64,000 nt of DNA from Liolophura sinensis (lineage: Eukaryota > Mollusca > Polyplacophora > Chitonida > Chitonidae). A model generated the notes under the pieces. It searched no databases, was not told the DNA's origin, and saw only the letters and a list, made by a program, of their open reading frames with translations. Each line of letters begins with the position of its first letter. Position 1 is the first letter of the stretch. A program made the position numbers and the translations under genes. The DNA lies in assembly GCF_032854445.1 (NCBI RefSeq), contig NC_088297.1, positions 21,217,127 to 21,281,126 of the forward strand, read 5' to 3'. Below, in pieces: positions 1 to 10,944 of the stretch.

Positions 1-546
1 ACAGTCAGCCAACAAGGTAAATGTTATGTAAGGAAAGAGACCATTTAGCTTGCTGAATTAAACTTGGGAGAAAATAAAAAAAGAGTGAAATTAAAACTAT
101 ATTTTAGTGACTGTTTTGATTTATTTTAGTTTTATTTTGTTTTTCCTTTTCTGTCACCTGGAGAAAACAACCACACCACACTTCATGGCATTTCTTTCTC
201 TTTGATATTGTTCTGTTTTCTCTTTGCATTCTTTTAAATCAGTGTTACCATTATCTCTATCAGTCTTATGCCAAGTCTTTGGGTTCACTCATTCTGAGAT
301 GGAGATGAAATATCAGGTCTGTATATTACTGCACACTTGCCTTGAGACAGTTCTAAGTGGCATTAAAGCAAGGAACGACCATATTTTACATGTGCAAGGG
401 GCTCATTTAATGGTGAAAGCGGCTCATTGAATGACTAGTATCTTAAGCATTATCAAAAAATCATATTTCATATGTTTGCTCACAAAGGAAATTTGCCAAG
501 CATTATTTGATGTCAATAAAAAGTGTTAAATTTCAATTATTTGCAG

Positions 547-770
547 ATTTTTTTGCAAGTCGACATGACGGAAGTTCCCTCCCCTAGTTGGGATATCGCC
601 GAGGTGGTCGCAGAGAGGATGAACATAGACCACCGGGTGTCTATGAATGTGATTGACTTGCTGGAGAAGGAGAATACGATTCCGTTTATCGCACGCTACA
701 GACGAGAACAGACTGGTATGATGGATGTTGACAAGCTGAGAGAGGTTCACAATCTCCTGGAAGAATTAAG
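547..770 (+). CDS. SRBD1: SRBD1 exon 1 of window: Tex N-terminal region
   Basis: The exon encodes SWDIAEVVAERMNI and then the Tex hallmark TIPFIARYRREQTG, ending in LLEELR. The donor is AAG|GTAAGC after phase 2. The left boundary is either the acceptor TTGCAG (ends 546) or GCAAG (ends 559), both in frame. ATG 565 could be a start, but family members carry a long N-terminal extension, so an upstream exon outside the window is likelier. A perfect copy of its last 93 bases plus the donor lies 200 bp downstream. Confidence 0.9.
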
Positions 771-836
771 GTAAGCATAATGTGATTTACTGAACAAAAC
801 TTTCACCACACGATACTGTACAAATACTGCAGGGTA
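678..836 (+). repeat. Direct duplication, copy 1 (exon 1 end and donor)
   Basis: This 159-bp segment begins inside exon 1 (GATTCCGTTTATCGC) and runs through the 5' splice site into intron 1. It is identical, as read by eye, to 878-1036, an offset of exactly 200 bp. Confidence 0.9.
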
Positions 837-877
837 TCTAACAGAAAGGTAGGTACTGTACTGTACCATGCAGTTTT

Positions 878-1036
878 GATTCCGTTTATCGCACGCTACA
901 GACGAGAACAGACTGGTATGATGGATGTTGACAAGCTGAGAGAGGTTCACAATCTCCTGGAAGAATTAAGGTAAGCATAATGTGATTTACTGAACAAAAC
1001 TTTCACCACACGATACTGTACAAATACTGCAGGGTA
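878..1036 (+). repeat. Direct duplication, copy 2 (partial exon copy)
   Basis: A second perfect copy of the exon 1 3' part and its donor lies in intron 1, preceded by an acceptor-like CCATGCAG ending at 873. Splicing from the exon 1 donor into that acceptor would put the copy out of frame and hit stops, so it is not called as a coding exon. It is either a recent tandem duplication or an assembly artefact. Confidence 0.85.
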
Positions 1037-1329
1037 CAGCCTGAGGTCGTGTCTTTCTAAGTAAAGCCGGGGACGCATAGTATGCCCAGTTCTTGTACTG
1101 GCAGTACATTCATGTAGCTTAGTGGGAATTTCCCATTTTTTCAGATTGTAGATTGCTGGGTTCCTGTCCTTGTAAATGTCTATTTTGGAGCATGTATTTT
1201 TCTTCTGCCTATATTACATTAGCATCATATTTTAATACTCTGTTTAAAATTGACCTTTTGATACTTGCAGGTCTTCATTAAGTTGTACTGAGTTTGTAAT
1301 AGTAGGTATATCAGATTACAAGGGTTGCT

Positions 1330-1560
1330 TTTATTTATTTATTTATTTATTTATGTATTTATTTATTTATTTATTTATTTATTTATTTGATTGGTGTTTT
1401 ACGCTGTACTCAAGAATATTTCACTTATACAACGGCAGCCAGCATTATGGTGGGAGGAAACCAGGCAGAGCTGGGATGAAACCCATGAACATGCGCAGGT
1501 TGCTGACAGACCTTCCTATGTACATGAGCTGGACTTGTCCTCACGACTTAGGCTTCTTCT
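1330..1560 (-). mobile_element. tRNA-derived SINE (family 1), minus strand
   Basis: A (TTTA)n tail is followed by TTTATTTGATTGGTGTTTTA, the reverse complement of the family 3' end, then the body with GCATTATGGTGGGAGGAAAC and GGTTGCTGACAGACCTTCC. It sits in intron 1 and is truncated before the tRNA-like head. Confidence 0.85.
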
Positions 1561-1564
1561 AAAA

Positions 1565-1662
1565 CCAAGAAACCTATGGATGGTTGTAATGCTGGCTGCT
1601 GTCGTATAAGCGAAATATTCTTGGGTACGACATAAAACTCCAATCAGATAAATAAATAAAAA
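1565..1662 (+). mobile_element. SINE family 1, 3' fragment
   Basis: This plus-strand 3' piece (ATGCTGGCTGCTGTCGTATA, AAATATTCTTGGGTACGACA, then CCAATCAGATAAATAAATA) directly follows a minus-strand copy, giving a potential RNA hairpin just before exon 2. Confidence 0.8.
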
Positions 1663-1684
1663 GTAAGATTTTTTCTCTGTTTAG

Positions 1685-1802
1685 GTCTGTTCGAACAAAG
1701 ATAAAATCTGTTGCTCAGTCGATAGAAAAAGCAGGAAAGCTGTCCGAGGAGCTGAAGACGCTGTTGGCATCATCTCAGAGTCTGCCAGAGATTGAACATC
1801 TG
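1685..1802 (+). CDS. SRBD1: SRBD1 exon 2
   Basis: It encodes SVRTKIKSVAQSIEKAGKLS and then a helical stretch ending PEIEHL. The acceptor is TTTAG|G and the donor CTG|GTGAGT. The split Arg codon with exon 1 keeps frame. It matches the Tex N-terminal helical region. Confidence 0.92.
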
Positions 1803-2522
1803 GTGAGTTAGCATGTAACATTTGTATAAAAGGGAGGTCAGATAACAAATAAGATAAGTAATTTAGGAAGAAAACCACTTTGAATGGCCATAATCATCTT
1901 TTTCTGCCGTGCTTGTCAACTCCATAAATCAAGTTTTAATGAGGAATTCCTGAAAGGCCAGCCAAGGGTTATGGTTGAAAGGTAGAAAGTAGTTCATGTT
2001 AGGTAAGCAGAAACTTGCGCATCTTCTGGTTGTAGAAATAACTTACGCCTGATTGGTTAAAGCAGATAAGATGAATGTGCTTTTGATTTTCTCAGTGTGT
2101 ACAATTTTAATTACTTTGATCTTCGATATCTCCAGTGTGGAACATCACATAAATAAAAAGTTACGCTTTTTAAGCTTCCTGTGGGATATTTTATCAATGC
2201 ACATACATGTATTCATTTTGTCTCGTGTTGTTCTCTCTTTTAAAAACCTTGAGAGCACAGAAAACCGTCATCTATTAGACCAATATTGGGAACAGGCATA
2301 AAAACCAATCAATTAATTAATTAGTTTTTAGACCAATTAAGATTATATCAAGACACACCTGTATTTATTTGAAATGTTTTGACTGGTAGAGTGCCAGGGT
2401 CATACCTACGATTCTAAAATTTTCTTGCCCCACCTAAGTAAAATCTTGTGATTAGTAAGTACCTATGCCATTTGGTGAACATCTGGTGAACATCTGGTGA
2501 ACATCTGGTGTTTCCATTTCAG

Positions 2523-2661
2523 TATGCACCATATAAAGAGGGAAGCAAAGGAACACTGGCTGCAAGAGCCAAGGAACTTGGACTTGAGCCATTGGCCCTG
2601 AGTGTGCTTAATGACCCTAATCGGGTCAATTTCAGTTCCTGGATCAAACAAGGGAAGAAAG
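2523..2661 (+). CDS. SRBD1: SRBD1 exon 3
   Basis: It encodes YAPYKEGSKGTLAARAKELG, then a leucine-rich helix and FSSWIKQGKK. YAPYK-x-KR/GT and A-x-A-x-E-x-GLEPLA are typical of the Tex family. The acceptor is TTTCAG and the donor AAAG|GTTAGT, phase 1. Confidence 0.93.
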
Positions 2662-2994
2662 GTTAGTGAGTTCAAGCTGTGCCATGTGTAAACAAAATAT
2701 ATATCAATGTTTTTATCTAATTTTTCTGAATTGTCCTACAACTTATTCTGAAAATTCCCAATTTTTTTTGTACAAAATGTCCAAAGAGTGGAACGGAGAG
2801 CCCTTTATTTTCCTTGTTTGCTCTTTTATTCTGAATCATTATCATGTATTTAGTACCATCAAAGGGAAATAATTTCATAATGATTTTTGATTCTTATTTT
2901 TAGAAGAATTCTTTTGACAGTTCTGTTATATAAGAAGACAAAGAAAAAACCAATATGAAGATTGTGTACACACATGTAGAGTTTATGCTGTGGC

Positions 2995-3130
2995 CTTGGT
3001 TATGGTGCTTACCTTTTAGTCATTACAACAAACAAGACGTGGGTTCAATCCCAGCCTTGGACAGGTAGTTCCGTCACTATCATAGTTCACTGTAGTCTTG
3101 GTGACAGTAAGCATTGGACAATGATTGTAA
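2995..3130 (+). mobile_element. tRNA-head SINE-like element (third family)
   Basis: GTGGGTTCAATCCCAGCC resembles a pol III B box and is followed by CTTGGTGACAGTAAGCATTG. Related sequence occurs at 46080-46260 and 47260-47330. Boundaries are uncertain. Confidence 0.45.
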
Positions 3131-3397
3131 AAATACACAGTCGAACGTTAGTTGAAGACTTCTTCCACTGGTATGGTATGGATATCTGTGCATCACCTGT
3201 AGAAAAGACTACCAGTAACTTGCCTGGGAACTGCAGTTTTCTCCATCCATCCAACTGACCACCTTCGTTTAAGGACAACATTCTTCCATACGGCTTTAGG
3301 CTCATACTTGTATATGTACATATTGATTCAGTGATATTAATGACGATATCTTGACAATACAACATACATGTCAAAGGTTTCACAAGCTTTCGATCCT

Positions 3398-3951
3398 CTT
3401 GTCAGGGTTTTGTTGAAACCTTTAATGTTTCCATGGTGATGCCTTGACGTCTTCATCATTACAAAATTGGCATTAAATAAATCTATGGCATTAAATAAAA
3501 CTTTGGGTAATGGTCTTTTTGAGTCGTGTCAAATTCATTATCTTTGTCAAGGTTGTAGTTAACCGGAACTGTTCTGTCTCAGTCGTGGTCATTTTGATCT
3601 ATATCTATCACACGCATTCAATACCATGAATGGTAAAATGAATTTTAAGAGAGAAAAATTTTTGTGGATATGTTTTTACAAAAATCCTTTTGACATTTAG
3701 GACATTTTTGCTTTGTATGAAAACTAAAACAGAAATTAAAATCAGTTTTGTTAAAAATTAGGAGTGTGGAAAGTTTGACAGTGACTTGCCAAAAGATGAT
3801 GGTTTTATCCCTGGCACTGGTCTGTCCTAGATCTATAAACCTGACTGTCATTGTCTTTGGGAAAAATCCTTGAGTATATTGAGTATAGCCGACGTGGCGT
3901 TAAGCCATAGACAACTTCACACATTAAAGGTTTCAACAAAACCCGGACAAG
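3398..3951. mobile_element. 555-bp element bounded by 31-bp inverted repeats
   Basis: The left arm 3398-3428 (contains GGGTTTTGTTGAAACCTTTA) and right arm 3921-3951 are reverse complements with one mismatch. The interior has no coding sequence that I recognise. It is a candidate fold-back or MITE insertion in intron 3; target-site duplications were not established. Confidence 0.5.
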
Positions 3952-4442
3952 ATTATTATTGACAATAATAATATAATAACAGTTGATCTGAGGGAAATCA
4001 ATTAGCTACAAAACCTATCTTCCTCGAGTCCCTCAAGCAAACACACACATTTACACAAAAAGTTATTTACTTGTATATAAAATAGATGTAAAAAAAACAG
4101 ATGAATTTGATTACAAGATAATTACCAGATACATACAATGTAGTGTATCGTAGACAACTTCACACTTCATCAACAGATACATATTTTGACATAATAAACA
4201 TTTCTATTTATTTTTTTGGTGGGGGGGGAGGGGAAACATTGACATTCTGTGATTGATTTCTTAACATGTACAGGGAGTCTGTTCCACAGTGTCACCCCCA
4301 GAATATGTAAAGGAATTTTTAAAGGGCTTTAATTCCAGGTTTAGGGATTTGAGGTTCATGGATGTGGTAGATCAAAGGTCATGTAATCAGTAAATGAATG
4401 ATACTAGGTGTAATGGCCTCTTCATTATCTTAGTCAAGGCTG

Positions 4443-4655
4443 CGTAATTCTTCAAACTTTTTCACATGTTTGCAAGGTGTTTATTCAAGCATATTCTGAA
4501 GGCATTATTCTGTGTAGAATGGTTAAATTACACTTTTTGTGAAGCCCTGAAATTAGCTAATCCAACCAATGTAGTTTTGTCTCCAATGTCAACTTAAAAA
4601 TGTGTATAAATTGGACTTAAAATTGCTCTTTCACATGTGAAAAGATTGAGGAAAT
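4443..4655 (+). mobile_element. MITE-like element family A
   Basis: About 210 bp bounded by imperfect terminal inverted repeats: TTCTTCAAACTTTTTCACAT on the left and the reverse complement of CATGTGAAAAGATTGAGGAA on the right. The interior contains TTGTGAAGCCCTGAAATTAG. It ends some 40 bp before exon 4. Confidence 0.65.
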
Positions 4656-4697
4656 AGGATAAAAGAAACTGACATGTCCCAATGTATTGTTCAACAG

Positions 4698-4794
4698 GTT
4701 TGTCTTCAAAAGAGGAAGTCGAAACTGGAGTCATTAATATTATAGCAGATTTTTTCTCCAAACACAAAGATGTCATGGACCTTCTGCGAAATTT
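4698..4794 (+). CDS. SRBD1: SRBD1 exon 4
   Basis: It encodes GLSSKEEVETGVINIIADFF and then SKHKDVMDLLRN. VETGV--II-D-(F/I) is the conserved Tex segment just before the variable linker. The acceptor is CAACAG and the donor TTT|GTGAGT, phase 2. Confidence 0.92.
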
Positions 4795-5159
4795 GTGAGT
4801 GAATTCTTTTGTCAGATATTAAATATTTGAAGAGACAGTTTAAAATTTTGTATACATTGGCTTTATTTATAAAATTCTTGAAACTGGACCTATACAAAGT
4901 AGTATTCAGCCTCTGCAGAAATGACAAAGAGAGCCTTGGGGTTTTGTGAGTGGGTGAGTGACAGATTATGGACAGGCGTCTAACTCTTGTTTGGTTTCTT
5001 GATTTTACTCAAGTATATTCGCCAGTTTTTAACTCGAATCGGAGGATAAATCACCTGTAGTCTTTCCGATTTTACATGGTAATGCACAAATTCATAAGGT
5101 CTCACCTATTTAAATTGTTGTTTTTACAGGCAGAATAAATCTTTTTCTAATAATGTCAA

Positions 5160-5342
5160 AAGAGCATATGGTAACCCCTCCTCTCAAAATCTCCAGCCAT
5201 ATGTGGGAAGGTTTGCCAGGATGGTCGTGTGTTTCCCGAGTTCTGTTCAGTTTCTTCCCATATATAATGGTGGCTGCTGTTGTATAAGTGAAATAGTCTT
5301 GAGTACAACCTTAAATACCAATCAAATAAACAAATAAATAAA
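5160..5342 (+). mobile_element. SINE family 1, 3' half
   Basis: The sequence ATATGTGGGAAGGTTTGCCA followed by TATAAGTGAAATAGTCTTGA and ACCAATCAAATAAACAAATA matches the body and tail of the family. It lies in intron 4. Confidence 0.8.
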
Positions 5343-6940
5343 TCAAAATAGTGTGGCTCTTCTGAGATTTTCATGGAAGTGGAATAACTGCTTATGGTAC
5401 ATATATCTATGGGTTCAAGCCTTTCAGTTTGAAGCCCTGTTGTTATTGTAAGAGCATTGTTCTTCACGAAACTTCAGTATGTTTTAGGGTATGAGTTGAA
5501 GTTGTGCAAACTTTTGGGCCGATTCTATCACTGACTTGGCAGCCATATTTGATTTTAATAAAAATGCTGTCAAATGAAACTCCTTTTTGACAAATGAATC
5601 TACTGACATAAAAAATAGTGCAGATTATTTTTCAAAATTTGTAGGTTTTTGATTTTTGATTTTTATGCAAATTAATCTTATATTTGAAAATTATGCGAAA
5701 GTAGGTTAATTTTGATAAACATTTAAAATAACCAGAATAATGCTTTATCTGTTATAGTTTGATGTCAGGGTCACAGATCTGCAATTGGATTTTCACTGTT
5801 ACGTGTGGTTTTCATGCAAATAGCAACAAAATTTTACAAAATTGTTCGAAAAGCTCTGTCTACTCAACATGGGGGCTTCATGCAAAGCCACTTTCTTTAA
5901 TGACTTTTTTTATATTTGCTATTACTTTTACCAGTAGAATTTATACAGGACCTACAGAGTTTTCTGTTATGAATGTGCGCATTTTCGAATCCGTTAGTAA
6001 AATATTCAAGTAGAACTAAAAGAAATAATACTGCAAAATGTTTTTGGACTTCATGGTGTGACGTGTTTAAACTGATGAATTTGCATAGTGACTTTAACTG
6101 GATTAACACTCCACTATAAATGCGCCCGGGTATAGGCCTGAAACTACTTAACATTGGAGCTCAGTGCAAGACTGCACGAGTCTGAAGACTGCATGAGTCT
6201 AAAGACTGCAGTTTAACATGGGCATGGACTCAATCTTGCAACAGTGTATTGGGTTTGTCTTTTTTTTTTTGTGCTGTCAAAGCCACAATATTTGTATGCT
6301 TGTTTTCAGAACTACACTTGGTGAACATAACACCTGGATATCTCGAGTTCAAATCCAGTATATCCCTTTTGTTGTTTTTTTTTCTCACTTCTCACTTTTT
6401 GTTGTGTTTTTTTCACTTTCTTCACATTGTTGTTTGCAACAATGTCTTCTTTCTGTTATTAGCTGTGTATAGCAGATCAAAAGTACAATCCAACGCTGTA
6501 GGTACAAGTATCTGATTACAGTATGTCGTTTATTTTCTCTGATCTAATTTTTCTAACATAAGAATGGCAATTTTGACCAGTATTACATTCCAGTGTGACT
6601 GCTGGTGGTACACAAATAGATTAGGAAATTAGCTCGAACCCCAATGATGCGGTGATATCGGTAACTTCTTTATTACCTTTTTAAATTATTCGATCAAAAT
6701 TGGAAAACTTGTATCTCCATTGCACATAATGCTACTGATGTTATGTTCATAGCACCATTTGATATTCAGCTGCATGTAGAAAGAAGTGACCATAGCCACC
6801 GGAGAAAACAGCTTGGACCCTGGAAATGCTGTTCACTAACAGCTTTACTATCATAGAAATATTAATATAATATTATTATATAACTTATATAATATCATAT
6901 ATAAGTTATTGTATCGTGTTTGAGATGTTTGTGTTTGATT
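5343..6940. other. Intron 4 remainder, no gene seen
   Basis: About 1.6 kb of AT-rich intron with pyrimidine runs near 6250-6430. No exon, RNA gene or clear repeat was recognised. Confidence 0.5.
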
Positions 6941-6948
6941 TTTTCCAG

Positions 6949-7097
6949 GATAAGCTCATACAATGGAGAGTTGGAAACAGCCCAGGTAACCAAAAGCAAA
7001 AAAAACGGAGGAGAAATCTGAGAAGACAGACAAAAGTTACAAATACGACCAGTATATGAATTTTCGGTGTAGGATAGATTACCTAAAGCCTCATCAG
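6949..7097 (+). CDS. SRBD1: SRBD1 exon 5, with +1 frameshift
   Basis: Entering in phase from exon 4 the frame reads ISSYNGELETAQVTKSKK and then meets a stop (TGA 7019). Shifting by one base after the A8 run at 6998-7005 gives KSEKTDKSYKYDQYMNF and then a run ending YLKPHQ, the conserved segment before exon 6 (VLAINR). The exon is 149 bases, where frame conservation needs a length of 3n+1. So one A is extra: a homopolymer sequencing error or a real frameshift. The donor is CAG|GTAAAG. Confidence 0.85.
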
Positions 7098-7524
7098 GTA
7101 AAGTGGACAGTACTCTTTGTTCGGTTTTGTTTTTTTGTTTGTCAGTAGACATTTTTTGACCATTATGGTTGTATTTTTTATCAGTGGTCTGAAAACATCA
7201 TTGACCAATCAGTGAGATGACGTGGAGTGGTCCGGGGGAGGTTCTGTATCAGTCATTGAATAAAATAAGATCAACCAGTGAAAACCATTATACTTTTTTC
7301 AGACTTCCCACGGCAGTTGTATAGTGTTGTATTTCCAACTTTTAATTGCCACTCAGTGGCCGTAGACGCAAGGTAACGCCAGACAGTGTAGGTTCCATCA
7401 CACCAGTTCGTGATGAGTATAGAAGATTATGCAGGGGCCTATGGTAAATACAAATGAAACATTCTAGCTCAGATGTAGTTGTATCAGACATATGTATTAG
7501 CGTAACTAAAGCTTGCAAACGAAC

Positions 7525-7780
7525 ACAGTTCCCTTACACACTAACAACCCTTCTTGCACACTATTAAACACTCTCCTCTTGTACATTACCCTTTGCACAC
7601 TAACTCACCTCCTTGCACACTAAATCACCCCCTTGCATACTAACGCACTCCCCTTGCACACTAACACATACCCCTTGCTCACTAACTCACCCCTTGCACA
7701 CTAACTCACGTCTTGCATACTAATGCACTCCCCTTGCATACTAACACAGTCCTCTTGCACACTAAAATTGTCATATTGAA
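7525..7780. repeat. Degenerate array of CTTGCACACTAAC units
   Basis: Imperfect units of about 20-27 bp built on CCTTGCACACTAACTCACC. It leads into the 61-bp array and probably represents an older, decayed phase of the same expansion. Confidence 0.7.
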
Positions 7781-7860
7781 TAATGATAGTAAACTCTCAC
7801 ACTAACATACTCCTTTTACACACCAGCCCACTTCTCTTACACACTCGCCTAGCATAATAG

Positions 7861-9047
7861 CACACTCTCCTTGTACACTAAAACTCTCCCCTTCCACACA
7901 TGGACAGTTCCATCGCACATGCACACTCTCCTGGCACACTAAAACTCTCCCCTTCCACACAAGCACAGTTCCATCGCACATGCACACTCTCCTTGCACAC
8001 CAAAACTCTCCCCATCCACAAAAGTACAGTTCCATCACACATGCACACTCTCCTTGCACACCAAAACTCTCCCATTCCACACAAGTACAGTTCCATCACA
8101 CATGCACACTCTCCTTGCACACCAAAACTCTCTCCTTCCACACAAGCACATTTCCATTGCACATGCACACTCTCCATGCACACCAAAACTCTCCCATTCC
8201 ACACAAGTACAATTCCATCACACATGCATGCTCTCCTTGCACACCAAAACTCTCCCCTTCCACACAAGCACATTTCCATCGCACATGAACACTCTCCTTG
8301 CACACCAAAACTCTCCCCTTCCACACAAGCACAGTTCCATCACACACGCACACTATGCTGGCACACCAAAACTCTCCCCTTCCACACAAGCACATTTCCA
8401 TCACACACGCACACTCTCCTGGCACACCAAAACTCTCCCCTTCCACACAAGCACATTTCCATCACACATGCACACTCTCCTTGCACACCAAAACTCTCCC
8501 CTTCTACACAAGCACATTTCCATCACACATGCACACTCTCCTTGCACACCAAAACTCTCCCCCTCCACACAAGCACATTTCCATCGCACATGCACACTCT
8601 CCTGGCACACTAAAACTCTCCCCTTCCACACAAGCACATTTCCATCGCACATGCACACTCTGCTGGCACACCAAAACTCTCCCTTCCACACAAGCACATT
8701 TCCATCGCACATGCACACTCTGCTGGCACACCAAAACTCTCCCCTTCCACACAAGCACATTTCCATCACACATGCACACTCTCCTTGCACACCAAAACTC
8801 TCTCCTACCACACAAGCACAGTTCCATCACACATGCACACTCTCCTTGTACACCAAAACTCTCCCATTCCACACAAGTGCAGTTCCATCACACATGCACA
8901 CTCTCCTGGCACACCAAAACTCTCCCATTCCACACAAGCACATTTCCATCGCACATGCACACTCTCCTTGCACACTAAAACTCTCCCATTCCACACAAGC
9001 ACATTTCCATCGCACATGCACACTCTCCTTGCGCATAAGGACAGTCC
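7861..9047. repeat. 61-bp minisatellite, about 19 copies
   Basis: The unit contains ATGCACACTCTCC, CACACCAAAACTCTCCCCTT and CACACAAGCACA, repeating every 61 bp. The C/A-rich strand has almost no stop codons in any frame on either strand. Because 61 is not a multiple of 3, long frames up to 341 codons appear in several registers. None shows codon conservation, and the array lies in intron 5, so these frames are not called as genes. Confidence 0.95.
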
Positions 9048-9107
9048 AATTACACAGCCCACTTATACAATTCACTTAATACACAGTCAACTTTTTATTG
9101 TATGAAG

Positions 9108-9313
9108 GTTTTGGCCATCAATAGAGCAGAGTCAGAGAAGGTCATCAGTGTCAAGGTCACATTTCCTGAGAAGGTCAAGGCCACGTACAGCCGTTTCTGC
9201 GAAAGACGCTGGATTAAACCACATAGCAGTGACAAGATTCAACAGCTGGTGAGGAAAGGTATCGATCAGGCGTTTTCTCGTCTCATCCATCCTCTCCTGT
9301 GTCGACGGGCAAG
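9108..9313 (+). CDS. SRBD1: SRBD1 exon 6
   Basis: It encodes VLAINRAESEKVISVKVTF at the start and DQAFSRLIHPLLCRRAR at the end. The LAINRGE-like opening and RL-(I/Y)PLLCR are family hallmarks preceding the YqgF domain. Acceptor GAAG|GTT; donor AAG|GTATGA, phase 2. Confidence 0.93.
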
Positions 9314-9344
9314 GTATGAGTCAACAGAATTGATCTTCACAGCA

Positions 9345-9620
9345 TACTCCTCACAGCACATGCGTCGCGCTCTACGTTTGCTTTACATCACTGCCATCAC
9401 AAGCAAATTTTGTACAGAAATCTTGAACAGCATTATGTTCACTCGGGATAGGGTCATGAGGCAGGATGTGATTTCAGAAAGTACAAATTGTCTGTCTTAA
9501 CTTACCTTTCTATTAATACTTCATGCATATACATTCTCTTTGTCTAAAGTATGTTCAACATGATTCTGATGATTGTACAGTTTTATTGATGAACACAGAT
9601 AATAGGTCACCATTGGTGAG
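9345..9620 (+). mobile_element. MITE-like element family C, copy 1
   Basis: It starts with ATGCGTCGCGCTCTACGTTT and GCTTTACATCACTGCCATCA, the terminal repeat of the 38281-38648 element. The interior (GAAATCTTGAACA, ATGATTCTGATGATTG) resembles 13735-14115. The right end was not defined. Confidence 0.55.
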
Positions 9621-9984
9621 GCTAAGTCTGAACAACCCCAGGGACTGAAAAATTTGACCACAGCTGAGTGTGTTGTACTTAAATGTGTTTTCTGTTATAA
9701 CATTTAAACCTTCTTGGTTGGGCTTAAACCCAGATGACCTTGTACCTTGGAGAGTACTGTTATGACAGGTTAACCATTTTGGTAGTTGTGGAACACAAAC
9801 CATGCCAGAACTGTGTTGCTGACATGTGAGTTCACTTTACAGCTTCTGTACAGTGACCGAGAGGCTAGAACTTTGTCCTTATAACCAGCAGACTCATCGT
9901 TCATTTCCAACTTCATGCCTATGTCTTAGCAATCCTAGAAGAGTGCTCAGCAAAAGGGGTTAGGACAGATGTCAGTTTGCTGTG

Positions 9985-10545
9985 ACTGGGAGGGGTGTCA
10001 TGTGTAATTTTACTGTGGCTGTATGGGGCGTCATATGTGGTGTCTGTATGCTGTGACCAAGTGGGTGTCCTGTCTGGTGTCATTATACTCTGACTAGGTG
10101 GGGTGTCATGTCTGGTGTCTGTATGATGTGGCTTGGTAGGGTGTCATATCTGTTTTCTGTGTACTGTGACTGGGTGGGACACTATGTTGGGTGTTTGTAT
10201 ACTGTGACTAGGTGGGGTGTAATGTCTGGTGTCTGTAGGATGTGACTGGTAGGGTGTCATTCCTGGTTTGTGTATAATGTGACTGAGTAGGGTGCCATGT
10301 CTGGTGTCTGTGTGATATGACTGTGTAGGGTGTCATGTCTGGTGTCTGTATGATGTGGCTTGGTAGGGTGTCATATCTGTTTTCTGTGTACTGTGACTGG
10401 GTGGGACACTCTGTTGGGTGTTTGTATACTATGACTGGGTGGGGTGTCATATCAGTTGTCTGTATACTGTGACTAGGTAGGATGTCATGTCTGGTGTCTG
10501 TATAATGTGACTGGGTGAGGTGTCATGTCTGGTGTCTTTGACATG
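9985..10545. repeat. 39-bp minisatellite in intron 6
   Basis: About 14 units built on GACTGGGTGGGGTGTCATGT and CTGGTGTCTGTATGATGTG. Divergence between units is moderate. Confidence 0.9.
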
Positions 10546-10718
10546 GTGTTTCACTGAAGCAGCACTGTAAGTATATTGGCATTGGGTCTGGCCTGCTTCA
10601 AGGATACACTGAATGTGATGTGATCAAAATAATGCTCAAAGTGGCAATAAATCTCAAGCAAAGAAACAAGTTAACAAATACTGATATCTTGTTTGTTTAT
10701 GAATTTTTCATCTCTCAG

Positions 10719-10876
10719 AACAGACCTGACAAAGAATGCAGAGAAGGCATCTGTAGAAGTATTCACATCCAATTTGAAAAGGCTCTTACTTCAGCCTCCT
10801 GTCCGTGGAAAAGCTATCTGTGGTTTGGATCCTGGTTTTCGTAACGGATGCAAAATGGCCATTATATCTGCCACTG
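10719..10876 (+). CDS. SRBD1: SRBD1 exon 7: start of YqgF-like domain
   Basis: It encodes TDLTKNAEKASVEVFTSNLK, then LLLQPPVRGKAICGLDPGF and RNGCKMAIISATG. G-(V/L)DPG(F/Y)RxGCK is the first motif of the RNase H-like YqgF fold. Acceptor CTCTCAG; donor ACTG|GTGAGA, phase 1. Confidence 0.95.
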
Positions 10877-10944
10877 GTGAGAAAAATAAATTACTTTCCA
10901 ATTTTTAGATTAGTTTTGGAGAAGTTGTCCTAGGTGTGATTAAT

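Noticed and set aside
880-970. Second copy of exon 1 as a mutually exclusive exon
   Set aside because: Its putative acceptor at 873 puts it out of phase with exon 1, and the resulting frame has stops.
7900-9079. Long frames on both strands (up to 341 codons) rich in HTLLAHQNSP
   Set aside because: They arise from a 61-bp tandem repeat nearly free of stop codons. They cycle through registers, lie in intron 5 and resemble no protein family.
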